Shown here: positions 33,142 to 41,147 of the stretch, piece after piece
Layout: each line of letters starts with the position of its first letter
Numbering within the stretch: the first letter of the stretch is position 1
Source: Arthrobacter sp042667405
GTDB lineage: Bacteria > Actinomycetota > Actinomycetes > Actinomycetales > Micrococcaceae
Assembly: GCF_042667405.1 (NCBI RefSeq)
Contig: NZ_JBHVAL010000001.1
Location: 372,001 to 436,000, forward strand
Direction: 5' to 3'
DNA: 64,000 nt
The notes under the pieces: model-generated
Told to the model about the DNA's origin: nothing
Seen by the model: only the letters and a program-made list of their open reading frames with translations
Databases searched by the model: none
Translations under genes and position numbers: made by a program

Positions 33142-33756
33142 ATGAGTGGGATTACTGCACCCCTGATGGTGGATCTGATCATTTCGCTGGACGGCTATGC
33201 CTCAGCTGAGGGGTGGCCGGGCTGGTGGGGATTGGAGGGCCCTGAATATCTGGCGTGGCTCGACGATCAAGCCACGAAAGTCGTCACCATGCTGATGGGG
33301 GCAAACACCTACAGACTCATGTCCGGCATGTCCGGACAGGCCTCCGAGGAAGATTCGGGGTTCTCCAAGGAGGAAGGGGACTCTTTGGCAGGCCTCGCCG
33401 CGGTGCCCAAGATCATCTTCTCTTCGACGCTGCAAGAGCCCCTGGCCTGGCCCAACTCCGAGTTGATCTCCTCAGATGCCGTGCAAGCAGTCAGGGAGCT
33501 GAAGCAAACCCGGAGCGGCACGCTGAGCACGCTGGGAAGCTTGAGCCTGAGCAGGTCTTTGCTGTCAGCTGGGCTGGTGGACCGCTACCGTTTGGTCATC
33601 TTTCCTGTCATCACGGGAAAGACCGGAAGCGAACGGATCTACGACGGTTACCCGGACGTGGCATTGGACATGGTCGAGAGCCGCACTTTCGATGGCAGGC
33701 TCCAACTGCTGGAGTACATTCCCCGGGTTATCGATGCTCCGTTGGGACGGGGGTAG
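33142..33756 (+). CDS. RibD C-terminal / dihydrofolate-reductase-like protein
   Basis: A 204-residue protein of the dihydrofolate reductase superfamily as in the RibD C-terminal domain. It begins MVDLIISLDGYASAEG, the usual substrate strand, followed by LMGANTYRLMSGM and KIIFSSTLQEP and a late GSLSLSRSLLSAGLVDRYRL. Proteins of this type are probably NAD(P)H-dependent reductases; the substrate is unknown. It runs convergent with the next minus-strand gene, with 18 bp between stops. Confidence 0.83.
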   Translation: MSGITAPLMVDLIISLDGYASAEGWPGWWGLEGPEYLAWLDDQATKVVTMLMGANTYRLMSGMSGQASEEDSGFSKEEGDSLAGLAAVPKIIFSSTLQEPLAWPNSELISSDAVQAVRELKQTRSGTLSTLGSLSLSRSLLSAGLVDRYRLVIFPVITGKTGSERIYDGYPDVALDMVESRTFDGRLQLLEYIPRVIDAPLGRG

Positions 33757-33774
33757 CCGGCAATACCCTTGGAT

Positions 33775-34194
33775 TCAGGCGTCCTGGGTGGTGAACAGCG
33801 GCGCCAGCGACAGGGCATAGTGGTCCATTGTTTCCGGGAAGGTCAACAGGCGTCGGCCCTCCAAGGCAGGGGTCGCTGGGCTCGCCAAACCGTTCACGGC
33901 CGGGAGGCTGAGAAGAGGCTCTGCGCTTATCCCGCGCGCGGTCAGGACGGCAATTCCCCAGGGGTCCGTGGCGTCGGCCACGGAGATGCCCGCGTTGTCG
34001 AAGGTGTCACGCAGGACATAGCGCGTGACGGTTCGCCACGACTGAAGAAACTGTGGCAGCAGCTGCTCCACGAGCTCGTCGTCGTTTGAGCTGTAGGCAT
34101 TGGCCAAGGCCGCGGAGAGCGCATCCCACTCTTCGGCATCCCTGACCATCAAGTGGGCGGCCCGGAGGTGGGCAATGGTTTCATTCAACATCAT
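33775..34194 (-). CDS. Hypothetical protein, 139 aa
   Basis: A 139-residue soluble protein with an acidic, helix-rich N-terminal half (MMLNETIAHLRAAHLMVRD, DALSAALANAYSSNDDELV, EQLLPQFLQSWRTVTRY) and a C-terminal half with RYVLRDTFDNAGISVADA. I do not recognise a family. The frame stays open far upstream to 35145, but that region overlaps the oppositely oriented oxidase gene and shows no coding signal on this strand, so ATG 34194 is chosen. The function is unknown. Confidence 0.55.
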   Translation of the reverse strand: MMLNETIAHLRAAHLMVRDAEEWDALSAALANAYSSNDDELVEQLLPQFLQSWRTVTRYVLRDTFDNAGISVADATDPWGIAVLTARGISAEPLLSLPAVNGLASPATPALEGRRLLTFPETMDHYALSLAPLFTTQDA

Positions 34195-34332
34195 GGCAGT
34201 CCCCAAACTTCCTCGTGCGATGTTTGCCCAACATGGGCAGGCCGCCCTTGGCAGGCCACGCATCTGTAGAACGGATGGGACACCGTCAAGATTCCCGCGG
34301 AGTGTTCCGGATACGGCAATTCCTCGCCCTCC

Positions 34333-34354
34333 TAGTAAATAAGTAAACTTACTA
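34333..34354. promoter_or_regulatory. AT-rich palindrome upstream of pyridoxamine-oxidase-like gene
   Basis: TAGTAA (34333-34338) and TTACTA (34349-34354) form an inverted repeat with 10 bp between, and AAGT-AA-ACTT is nested inside. The block is strikingly AT-rich in a GC-rich region and lies 52 bp before the next start. It is a candidate operator or promoter element for the 34406 gene. Confidence 0.4.
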
Positions 34355-34405
34355 TTAGGCTGTCGGGGTGGGAAAGTCCCCGGCGCAACAGGAAGTGAAG
34401 CAAAC

Positions 34406-34888
34406 ATGACTGAAGAGCAGGGCATCAGCAAGGTCACCGACATCATCAACGATTCCAAGATCGGGATGCTGGCCACCATCAACGAAGAAGGCGCCCTGGT
34501 CAGCCGGCCGCTTGCCGTCCAGGAAGTGAAGGACGACGGCGACATGTGGTTCTTTACGGGACTGGGAACCTCCCAGGTTGCCCACATCCGGCAGGATCCC
34601 CGCGTCAACGTCTCCTTTGGCAAGAACACGGAGTGGGTTTCGGTTGCCGGTACCGCCCAAGTGGTCACAGACCGCGCGAAGATCCACGAAATGTGGAACC
34701 AGGTGGTGGAGGCCTGGTTCCCAGACGGTCCGGACACCCCGGAAGTTTGCCTGATCCACGTGGATTCCGACTCCGCCGAATACTGGACAAGCCCGGGCGG
34801 CACGGCAGCTACGGTGCTGCAATGGGTCAAAGCCAAGGTCACCAACTCACGGTTCAGTGTTGGCGAAAGCGGTACCGTGGAATTGTGA
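34406..34888 (+). CDS. Pyridoxamine 5'-phosphate oxidase family protein (general stress 26-like)
   Basis: A 160-residue flavin-binding split-barrel protein. The start KVTDIINDSKIGMLATINEEG, SRPLAVQEVKDDGDMWFFTG and HIRQDPRVNVSFG match the general-stress-protein-26 branch of the PNPOx-like family, which bind FMN/F420-type cofactors. True PdxH residues for vitamin B6 synthesis are not evident. ATG follows an AGGAAGTG site. The zinc-finger gene starts 7 bp downstream, so they form a short operon, probably stress related. Confidence 0.88.
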   Translation: MTEEQGISKVTDIINDSKIGMLATINEEGALVSRPLAVQEVKDDGDMWFFTGLGTSQVAHIRQDPRVNVSFGKNTEWVSVAGTAQVVTDRAKIHEMWNQVVEAWFPDGPDTPEVCLIHVDSDSAEYWTSPGGTAATVLQWVKAKVTNSRFSVGESGTVEL

Positions 34889-34894
34889 GCGTCC

Positions 34895-35248
34895 ATGGTT
34901 GACACAGAGCGGTTCCGGATACTTCTTGAGCAGGAGCGTGACCGGAGGCTGGTGCTGCTCTCGGCGCTTCGAAGCGACATCACCTCGGTGAGCCAAGCAC
35001 GGCTGGACTCCAATGTCGACGACGAGCACGATCCCGAGGGCAGCACCATAGCCTTCGAGCTCTCCCAGGCCTCCGCCCTTCTTGGCCAGAGCAGGGAAGG
35101 TCTCGAGCAGATCGACGCCGCGCTGGTCAGGATCGAAGCGGGCACCTATGGCCATTGTGAAATCTGCGGAATCGACATACCTGAAGGCCGGCTTGAAGCC
35201 CGGCCGTGGACGCCGTTCTGCGTGCTGCATGCCTCAGGGCGCAGGTAG
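34895..35248 (+). CDS. TraR/DksA-type zinc-finger protein
   Basis: A 117-residue DksA/TraR family protein. A helical coiled N-terminus (LLEQERDRRLVLLSALRSD) leads to the zinc finger CEICG (Cys88, Cys91) and CVLH (Cys109, His112). The usual fourth Cys is His, so the ligands would be Cys3His. These proteins bind near the RNA polymerase secondary channel. It follows the PNPOx-like gene by 7 bp and is probably co-transcribed. It ends 3 bp before the convergent MFS gene. Confidence 0.87.
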   Translation: MVDTERFRILLEQERDRRLVLLSALRSDITSVSQARLDSNVDDEHDPEGSTIAFELSQASALLGQSREGLEQIDAALVRIEAGTYGHCEICGIDIPEGRLEARPWTPFCVLHASGRR

Positions 35249-35251
35249 TGT

Positions 35252-36511
35252 TCAATTGCTCTGCCCGGCTTCGGCCGTACTGGCGCGATCGGCCTCTGCG
35301 CCATACTTTCGGCTCGCCGCAAGGAACGGCACCGCAAGGATCTCGACGACCCCGGCCATGGCAAGAGATGCCGGATATCCGTAGAGGTCGGCGCCACGGC
35401 CCAGGAGGGGCTGAATCACCACCCCTCCGCTTGAGCCCATCAGCGAATCAAAGCTCAGCACAGTGGCCCGCTGCTTGGACGGGATCATGTCATTCAGATA
35501 TGCCTGCCGGACAGGCATGACGGCGGACCCCACCACGCCCCACAGCGCCAACAGCGCCAAGGCCACCCAAAAACTGTGGGTGAATCCGAGGACAATCAGG
35601 ATCAGTGCGCCACCCACTCCGCCCAGAATCAGCACGGAAGTGCGTTTGTGGAAAAGGCTCCGGGCATGCGGAGCCAGCCAGCCTCCCAGGATCTGGGAGC
35701 CTGCAACAATGGCTGCGGCAAGGCCGGCGATCGAATACGCCTGCGGGTCGCCGAAGAGGTCCAGCAGGTAGGGCTGCAAGGCGTAGAAAACGTAAATCCC
35801 GACGCCGGCGCTGAAGGGAGCGGCCAGCATCACGAATCGTACGGGCGGGTTTTTCAAACCGCTCTCGATCGAGGCGGTGAGCACCGCATGGGTCGCCCGC
35901 AGTGGATGCGTCGATCGCTCGGGCGAGAAGCCGACGTCGTGCATCAGCCCAAAGGCGACGGCGAACATGGCCAGCAGCACCAGCACGCGCAGGATGAAAG
36001 GCACGCCAAGGTTGGTGGCCTGGGCAATCACGCCGCCCGCCACGGAGCCCAGAAGCATCGCCACGCCCTGGACCATCTGGCCCCGGCCAAGTACGGACTC
36101 GAGGCCGCCTTCGTAGCCGGAAAACCGAAGGGCATCAACGAGCCAGGCCTCCACCGCTCCGGAAAAGAACGTGAATCCAAGTCCAAGTAGGACCGAGACC
36201 ACCGCCCACATCCAGAACGGCGCCGATGTCTGCCACAGCAGGTAGTACAGGTAGGTCGATGCCGCGAGAGTCACGGTGCCCAGAAGGAAGGAAGTACGCC
36301 GTCCCCAGCCATCAGCCACCACACCGGTAGGAATTTCGAAGAGGACCATGCCTGCGGTGAAGAAGGCGTTGGCGGCGAAAGCCTCAAGGTTGCTCAAGCC
36401 GGCGTCCAACAGAAAGAGGGTATTAATGCCCCAAATGAACGACGCCGCAACGGTATTGCCCAGCGTCAACGTCAGGTAGACGCGTTGAATCTTGCGGGCG
36501 GCCGGGTTCAT
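35252..36511 (-). CDS. MFS transporter
   Basis: A 419-residue major facilitator with 12 predicted helices. The loop GVVADGWGRRTS between helices 2 and 3 is the classic motif A. Helices 3-6 include EIPTGVVADGWG, LASTYLYYLLW and YAALQPYLLDLFGDP. It resembles sugar- or drug-efflux-type transporters (family MFS_1), but the substrate is not readable. ATG 36511 is preferred; an in-frame start 36 bases upstream would add MVPPRARGTGDT. It stands alone between the zinc-finger gene and the VWA operon. Confidence 0.88.
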   Translation of the reverse strand: MNPAARKIQRVYLTLTLGNTVAASFIWGINTLFLLDAGLSNLEAFAANAFFTAGMVLFEIPTGVVADGWGRRTSFLLGTVTLAASTYLYYLLWQTSAPFWMWAVVSVLLGLGFTFFSGAVEAWLVDALRFSGYEGGLESVLGRGQMVQGVAMLLGSVAGGVIAQATNLGVPFILRVLVLLAMFAVAFGLMHDVGFSPERSTHPLRATHAVLTASIESGLKNPPVRFVMLAAPFSAGVGIYVFYALQPYLLDLFGDPQAYSIAGLAAAIVAGSQILGGWLAPHARSLFHKRTSVLILGGVGGALILIVLGFTHSFWVALALLALWGVVGSAVMPVRQAYLNDMIPSKQRATVLSFDSLMGSSGGVVIQPLLGRGADLYGYPASLAMAGVVEILAVPFLAASRKYGAEADRASTAEAGQSN

Positions 36512-36598
36512 GGTGTCGCCGGTCCCGCGGGCGCGTGGAGGGACCACGTGCCCATTCTCGCGCCGATTGCCCGCTGCCGCCAGATCCGTGCCTGCGGT

Positions 36599-37795
36599 TT
36601 ATGGTTCGTGGCTTGTGGGGATGTCCTGGGAGGCGGCCCACTCGCCGACATCCCTGCGTTCGATGGCGGCTGCCATCATTTCGGGAAACAGGTCCGGCGT
36701 GCAAGCGAAGGCCGGGACTCCGATACCGGCAAGCGCTGCGGCGTGCTGGGAGTCGAACGACGGGTGACCACTGTCGCTCAAGGCCAGCAGGGCGATCATG
36801 GTGGTTCCGCCGCCGACAATTGACGCCGCCCGACGCAGCATTTCCTCGGCTATGCCTCCTTCATAAAGGTCACTGATCAGCACCAGGATGGTTTCTGTCG
36901 GCTTGGTGATCTGTCCTTGGCAATAAGCCAGAGCCCTGTTGATGTCCGTACCACCACCCAATTGCACCCCGAAAAGAACATCTACGGGATCATCGAGATC
37001 GTCAGTCAGGTCAACGACCTCGGTATCGAAGACAACCAACCGGGTGTTTACCGAGGGAAGTGAACTGAGCACTGCACCGAAAACGCTTGAATACACCACC
37101 GACTCGGCCATGGAACCGGATTGGTCGATGCAAAGGATGATCTCACGCTGGATCTCAGTGCTGCGCCTGGCATGGCCGAGCAGCCGTTCCGGCACTACCG
37201 TCCGGTATTCGGCTTGGTAGTGCTTGAGGTTTGCAGCGATTGTCCTGTTCCAGTCGATGTCCCGGTGCCGTGGCCGGCGGGTCCGGGCCGAGCGGTTCAA
37301 CGCCCCCGAAACTGCTTGGATGGTCTTCGCGCGGAGCCGTTCCTCAAGTTCCTTGGTAACTTGGCGGACCACTGACCGTGCAGTCTCCTTGGACGCTTCC
37401 GGGATGACCCTGCCAAGGCCCACCAAGGTACTGACAAGGCTGATGTCCGGTTGCACGGTGCGGAGCATTTCCGGTTCCAAAAGAAGCTGCCTAAGGCCCA
37501 GACGGTCCATGGCGTCAGCCTGCATCACCTGGACCACCGAGGACGGGAAATAGCCACGGATATCCCCGAGCCAGCGGGCTACCCGTGGACTTGAAGAAGC
37601 CAGGCCGCCCCGCCGGCCGGAGCCATCACCGTAGAGTGCTTCCAAGGCTTGGTCGCGTCGGGTGTCATCGTCCGATAACTGGACCTGTCCGCCGTCGTCC
37701 GTTGAGATTCCGTCCGCGTCATCGCCGCCCAGCACCAGTCGCCACCGGCTCAACCGATCGCGGACCTCAACAGTGTGGTCCGAAACATCGTTCAC
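36599..37795 (-). CDS. VWA domain protein of the MoxR/SWIM operon (YehP-like)
   Basis: A 398-residue protein, last gene of the five-gene operon. A helical N-terminal half (about 1-200) precedes a von Willebrand A domain with MIDAS motif DQSGSMAES (224-232), Thr in GGGTDIN (about 283) and Asp in ISDLYEGG (about 309). VWA partners of MoxR ATPases act in metal or client insertion. GTG 37795 is used since it overlaps the upstream stop as GTGA; a longer in-frame start at 37810 would overlap 19 nt. Homologous in layout to E. coli YehP as I recall. Confidence 0.87.
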   Translation of the reverse strand: MNDVSDHTVEVRDRLSRWRLVLGGDDADGISTDDGGQVQLSDDDTRRDQALEALYGDGSGRRGGLASSSPRVARWLGDIRGYFPSSVVQVMQADAMDRLGLRQLLLEPEMLRTVQPDISLVSTLVGLGRVIPEASKETARSVVRQVTKELEERLRAKTIQAVSGALNRSARTRRPRHRDIDWNRTIAANLKHYQAEYRTVVPERLLGHARRSTEIQREIILCIDQSGSMAESVVYSSVFGAVLSSLPSVNTRLVVFDTEVVDLTDDLDDPVDVLFGVQLGGGTDINRALAYCQGQITKPTETILVLISDLYEGGIAEEMLRRAASIVGGGTTMIALLALSDSGHPSFDSQHAAALAGIGVPAFACTPDLFPEMMAAAIERRDVGEWAASQDIPTSHEP

Positions 37796-40038
37796 GCTAC
37801 GGCCTCCCAACCCAGGATTCGCGCCATCGTTTCCAGTGCGGGCCCTGCCGCGGCCAAGTCCATGCCGGCATCGCCAACGGCATCCCGCGAGGAAGTCCCG
37901 CGGCTAATTTGCTCGCCGATCTCCCGGCGTTCCGGACGGCTGAATGCAGAAAACGTTCTGCGCAGCAGCGGCAGGACGTCCTCGAAGACGTCGTCACGGA
38001 CTCCGTCCACCCATTCATCCACCAGTTTCAAGAGCCTCGGGTCGTGGATCAGCAACGTGGCGTCGCCGGACAGGAGCCCGTCCAGCCACGCGGCGGCCTC
38101 CGGCGCAGGCGTCGCGACGGACAGCCGACGGCTCAGGCCCGCCGCGACATCCTCCGGGCCCAGCAACCCGGCATCCAACAGCAGACGCGTGGCCCGGCCC
38201 GCTACGGAGCCGTGGATTTTGTCCGAGCGCGCTACGCCGCCCAACGCAGTGTGCCAATCAAGCATCGGCAGTTCAGGTACCAGCGTCATGCCGTCCTGGG
38301 CCGAATCGATGGCTCTGCGCATTGCGGCAGCGGCGTCGTCGTCGAGCCCGGCGCATGCTGTCGGCAGGCCCACGCAGGCACGTACCACAGTGGCCTCAAG
38401 GATCTTCCGGACGTCCCTGACATCGACACCACGCACATTTCCGTATCTGCAGGTGCGGGCCAGGGGAGCGATGGTCTCCAGGAGGGGTGGAACGTCCTGT
38501 TGGAGCGCTGTGCGGGCGGCCAAAGCGGTGACGACCCCGGCTATGCCGTCGGGGAGATCGGCCAGGAGGCACGCTTCCAGCAAAGCACCCATTGCGGGCA
38601 GGCCTTCGGCGGCCTGGGCCTGTTCGGATACGAAAGCCGCCGCGGCGGAGGCAACAGTGGTGCCGTAGCGGCTCGCTTCAACCAGTGAAACGGCAAGCTC
38701 GGGCCTCCACTCAAGCTTCCATGCCTCTTTGAAAGTGCCGGTGGTCCTGCCGGTCTCCGTCGGCACGCCCCACGCCACTCCCACCAGTGCCAGGCGATGC
38801 AGCAGCACCGAGCGGGCCAGTTGGTTCGGTTTGCGGAGGTCGAGGACCATGACCTCTTCCATTGCGCTTGGCTTCATGCGCAGCTTGCGCTGGTGGGCGG
38901 TGAGGTCGGCGAACAGGGGAAGCGTGGGAACGGAGTCAGGAACGCTTCCCAGCTCGGATCCAACAGTGAGGTCCCGATGTACCAGTGCCAGGGGAAGAGC
39001 AGAGCCGTCGCAGAGGACAGCCTGGGCGGCGTCGTCCAGTTCGGGAAGTCCTGGACTCGGTCTGCCCCGGACTGCCGCCAACGCTGTGGCCATGCGGGTG
39101 GCCTCCACCACGGACGCGGTGGAGGCATCCAGGTTTTGTCCCCGAAGGGCCTGGGCTACCCGCACCAACCACGTCGTGGCCACATCGCTGGAAGGGTCCT
39201 TGGACATCCAGTGCGAGAAGAGATGTTGGTACCACCCCGGTGCTGCGACACCTGCTCCGTATCCGCTGTCCAGGCTGAGCCGGTCCGAGGTCCAGGGAAC
39301 CCATGTGACGGACACCTTGATTTTGGGGAGGCCGGACAGGACCTTATTGTCTGCTGCTGCGGACGGAAAGTCCGCAGGTACAAGGGCAGGTGCGTGGTAC
39401 GCGCCGCAGATGACGGCGATACGTTCATGGCCCTCCCGCATGGCGGCCCGCAGGATGCGCCGCATGGCCGCTTCCCGACGGTTGTTTTCGACGACGTCCG
39501 GATGGTCTTCCGGGCGCTCATCCAGCGCCCGGATCTCCTTGATCGCATCGATGAGTGCCTCGAAGCGTTCGGCTGGGTCTGAACTGCGGTGCTCCACGGC
39601 ATCCTCCCACCAACGCTCCGCATCGCTGTAGCCGGCCGCCTCGGCCAGGATTCCGATAGCGTCCGGGCGGTAACCCCGCTCTACCGGGCTGACGGCCTCT
39701 GCTTCGGAAGCGACCTTCAAGGCCAAGGAATTAGCGGCGGGAAGGTCCAGCGCGCGGACGGGCGTTCCTGTGGACAGAGCCCAACGGATGGCCACCCACT
39801 CCGGAGAGAAGGCAGCCATAGGGTAGAACGAAGCCAACCGGGGCTCGTCCACCGCGTAGATAAGCCCCGCAACAGGCGGAAGCATGTCGGGGTCCTTGAC
39901 CAGGGGGATCACCTGGTCAAGTTCCGGCGGCCCTTCCACCAGCACCAGATCAGGTCGCAGCGTTGCCAAGGCCTCGGACACCGAGTGGGCCGAACCGGGT
40001 CCGTGGTGCCGGATACCCAGGATGTGTACTTCTGTCAT
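37792..40038 (-). CDS. DUF5682 family protein with TraB/TIKI-like motifs (YehM-like)
   Basis: A 748-residue protein of unknown function. The N-terminal 220 residues carry GIRHHGPGS (8-16), VEGPP (34-38), NNRREAAMRRIL (185-196) and ICGAYHAPAL (210-219). This spacing resembles the GxxH, E-P, RD..M and GxxH motifs of the TraB/PrgY/GumN and EreA/ChaN-like superfamily, some of which are metal-dependent peptidases. The rest (about 280-748) is helix-rich and repetitive. Start 40038 overlaps the MoxR stop by 4 nt. An in-frame start 51 bases earlier is possible but less likely. Confidence 0.8.
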   Translation of the reverse strand: MTEVHILGIRHHGPGSAHSVSEALATLRPDLVLVEGPPELDQVIPLVKDPDMLPPVAGLIYAVDEPRLASFYPMAAFSPEWVAIRWALSTGTPVRALDLPAANSLALKVASEAEAVSPVERGYRPDAIGILAEAAGYSDAERWWEDAVEHRSSDPAERFEALIDAIKEIRALDERPEDHPDVVENNRREAAMRRILRAAMREGHERIAVICGAYHAPALVPADFPSAAADNKVLSGLPKIKVSVTWVPWTSDRLSLDSGYGAGVAAPGWYQHLFSHWMSKDPSSDVATTWLVRVAQALRGQNLDASTASVVEATRMATALAAVRGRPSPGLPELDDAAQAVLCDGSALPLALVHRDLTVGSELGSVPDSVPTLPLFADLTAHQRKLRMKPSAMEEVMVLDLRKPNQLARSVLLHRLALVGVAWGVPTETGRTTGTFKEAWKLEWRPELAVSLVEASRYGTTVASAAAAFVSEQAQAAEGLPAMGALLEACLLADLPDGIAGVVTALAARTALQQDVPPLLETIAPLARTCRYGNVRGVDVRDVRKILEATVVRACVGLPTACAGLDDDAAAAMRRAIDSAQDGMTLVPELPMLDWHTALGGVARSDKIHGSVAGRATRLLLDAGLLGPEDVAAGLSRRLSVATPAPEAAAWLDGLLSGDATLLIHDPRLLKLVDEWVDGVRDDVFEDVLPLLRRTFSAFSRPERREIGEQISRGTSSRDAVGDAGMDLAAAGPALETMARILGWEAVA

Positions 40039-41147
40039 GTCTGGTTGGCGGATTCGAGGTCGCGGCAGGCCCTGTAGAGGTCTTTCCATTCGGGTCGGTT
40101 GCGGACGACGGTTTCCAGATACTCCTGCCAGATCACACGGTCTTGAACGGGATCCTTGACGACGGCGCCCACAAGGCTGGCCGCGACGTCGTCGGCCCTG
40201 ACCGTGCCATCACCGAAGTGGGCTGCCAGGGAAAGTCCGTTGGTCATCACGGAGATCGCTTCGGCCGTGGACAGGGTGGCCGATGGCGACTTGATGGTGG
40301 TCCGCTGGTCCTGCGTCACGCCTGCCCGCAATTCACGCATCACAGTGACGACCCGCCGGATCTCCGACAGTGCAGCCAGATCCGCGGGCAGTTCCAGTGC
40401 CTCGCCCAGGCTGCGGACCCGGGTGGTGACGATCTCCACTTCCTGGTCGATGCTGTCCGGAAGCGGCAAGACCACAGTATTGAACCGGCGTCGAAGTGCC
40501 GAGGAGAGGTCGTTGACGCCTTTGTCCCGGTTATTTGCCGTGGCGATGACGTTGAAACCCTTCCGGGCCTGTACCTCTTCATTCAGTTCCGGGATGGGCA
40601 GGGTCTTCTCGCTGAGGATGGTGATCAGGGAGTCCTGTACATCGGAGGGAATGCGCGTCAGTTCCTCCACCCGCACCAGGCTTCCTGTTTCCATGGCCCG
40701 CATGACCGGTCCCGCTACCATCGCGGCCCTGGATGGACCTTCGGCCAGCAAACGCGCGTAGTTCCATCCATAACGCAGTGCTTCCTCGGGTGTTCCCGCG
40801 GTGCCCTGTACCACCAGCGTTGATGAACCGGAGATGGCTGCCGCCAGATGCTCCCCGAGCCACGTCTTGGCCGTTCCCGGAACGCCGAGCAACAGGAGGG
40901 CCCGGTCGGTTGCCAGGGATGCCACCGCGACTTCCACCAGCCGCTCCGAACCGAGATATTTCGGGGTGATCTGCGTTCCATTGGCCAGTGTTCCACCCAG
41001 AATGTACTTGGTGACAGCCCATGGCGACAACTGCCAGCTGGGCGGCCGCGGGCGGTCATCAACAGCGGCCAATGCGTTGAGTTCATCAGCGAACGCGTTC
41101 TCTGCGTGGGCGCGAAGAACATCGGTTCCGTTCTGTGGATCTGTCAT
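40035..41147 (-). CDS. MoxR family AAA+ ATPase (YehL-like)
   Basis: A 370-residue MoxR-type AAA+ protein. Walker A GVPGTAKT (88-95), Walker B LVRVEEL (157-163), sensor 1 ATANNRDKGVN and the arginine region SSALRRRF are present. MoxR ATPases act with VWA proteins as chaperones that activate or load metals or clients. The order here, with SWIM, DUF5691, DUF5682 and VWA genes, resembles the YehL subfamily. It overlaps both neighbours by 4 nt. Confidence 0.92.
   Translation of the reverse strand: MTDPQNGTDVLRAHAENAFADELNALAAVDDRPRPPSWQLSPWAVTKYILGGTLANGTQITPKYLGSERLVEVAVASLATDRALLLLGVPGTAKTWLGEHLAAAISGSSTLVVQGTAGTPEEALRYGWNYARLLAEGPSRAAMVAGPVMRAMETGSLVRVEELTRIPSDVQDSLITILSEKTLPIPELNEEVQARKGFNVIATANNRDKGVNDLSSALRRRFNTVVLPLPDSIDQEVEIVTTRVRSLGEALELPADLAALSEIRRVVTVMRELRAGVTQDQRTTIKSPSATLSTAEAISVMTNGLSLAAHFGDGTVRADDVAASLVGAVVKDPVQDRVIWQEYLETVVRNRPEWKDLYRACRDLESANQT

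Noticed and set aside
34195..35145. Upstream extension of the 139-residue minus-strand protein
   Set aside because: The extension overlaps the PNPOx-like and DksA-like genes in antisense, is Ser-rich and has no motif, so the later ATG is used.
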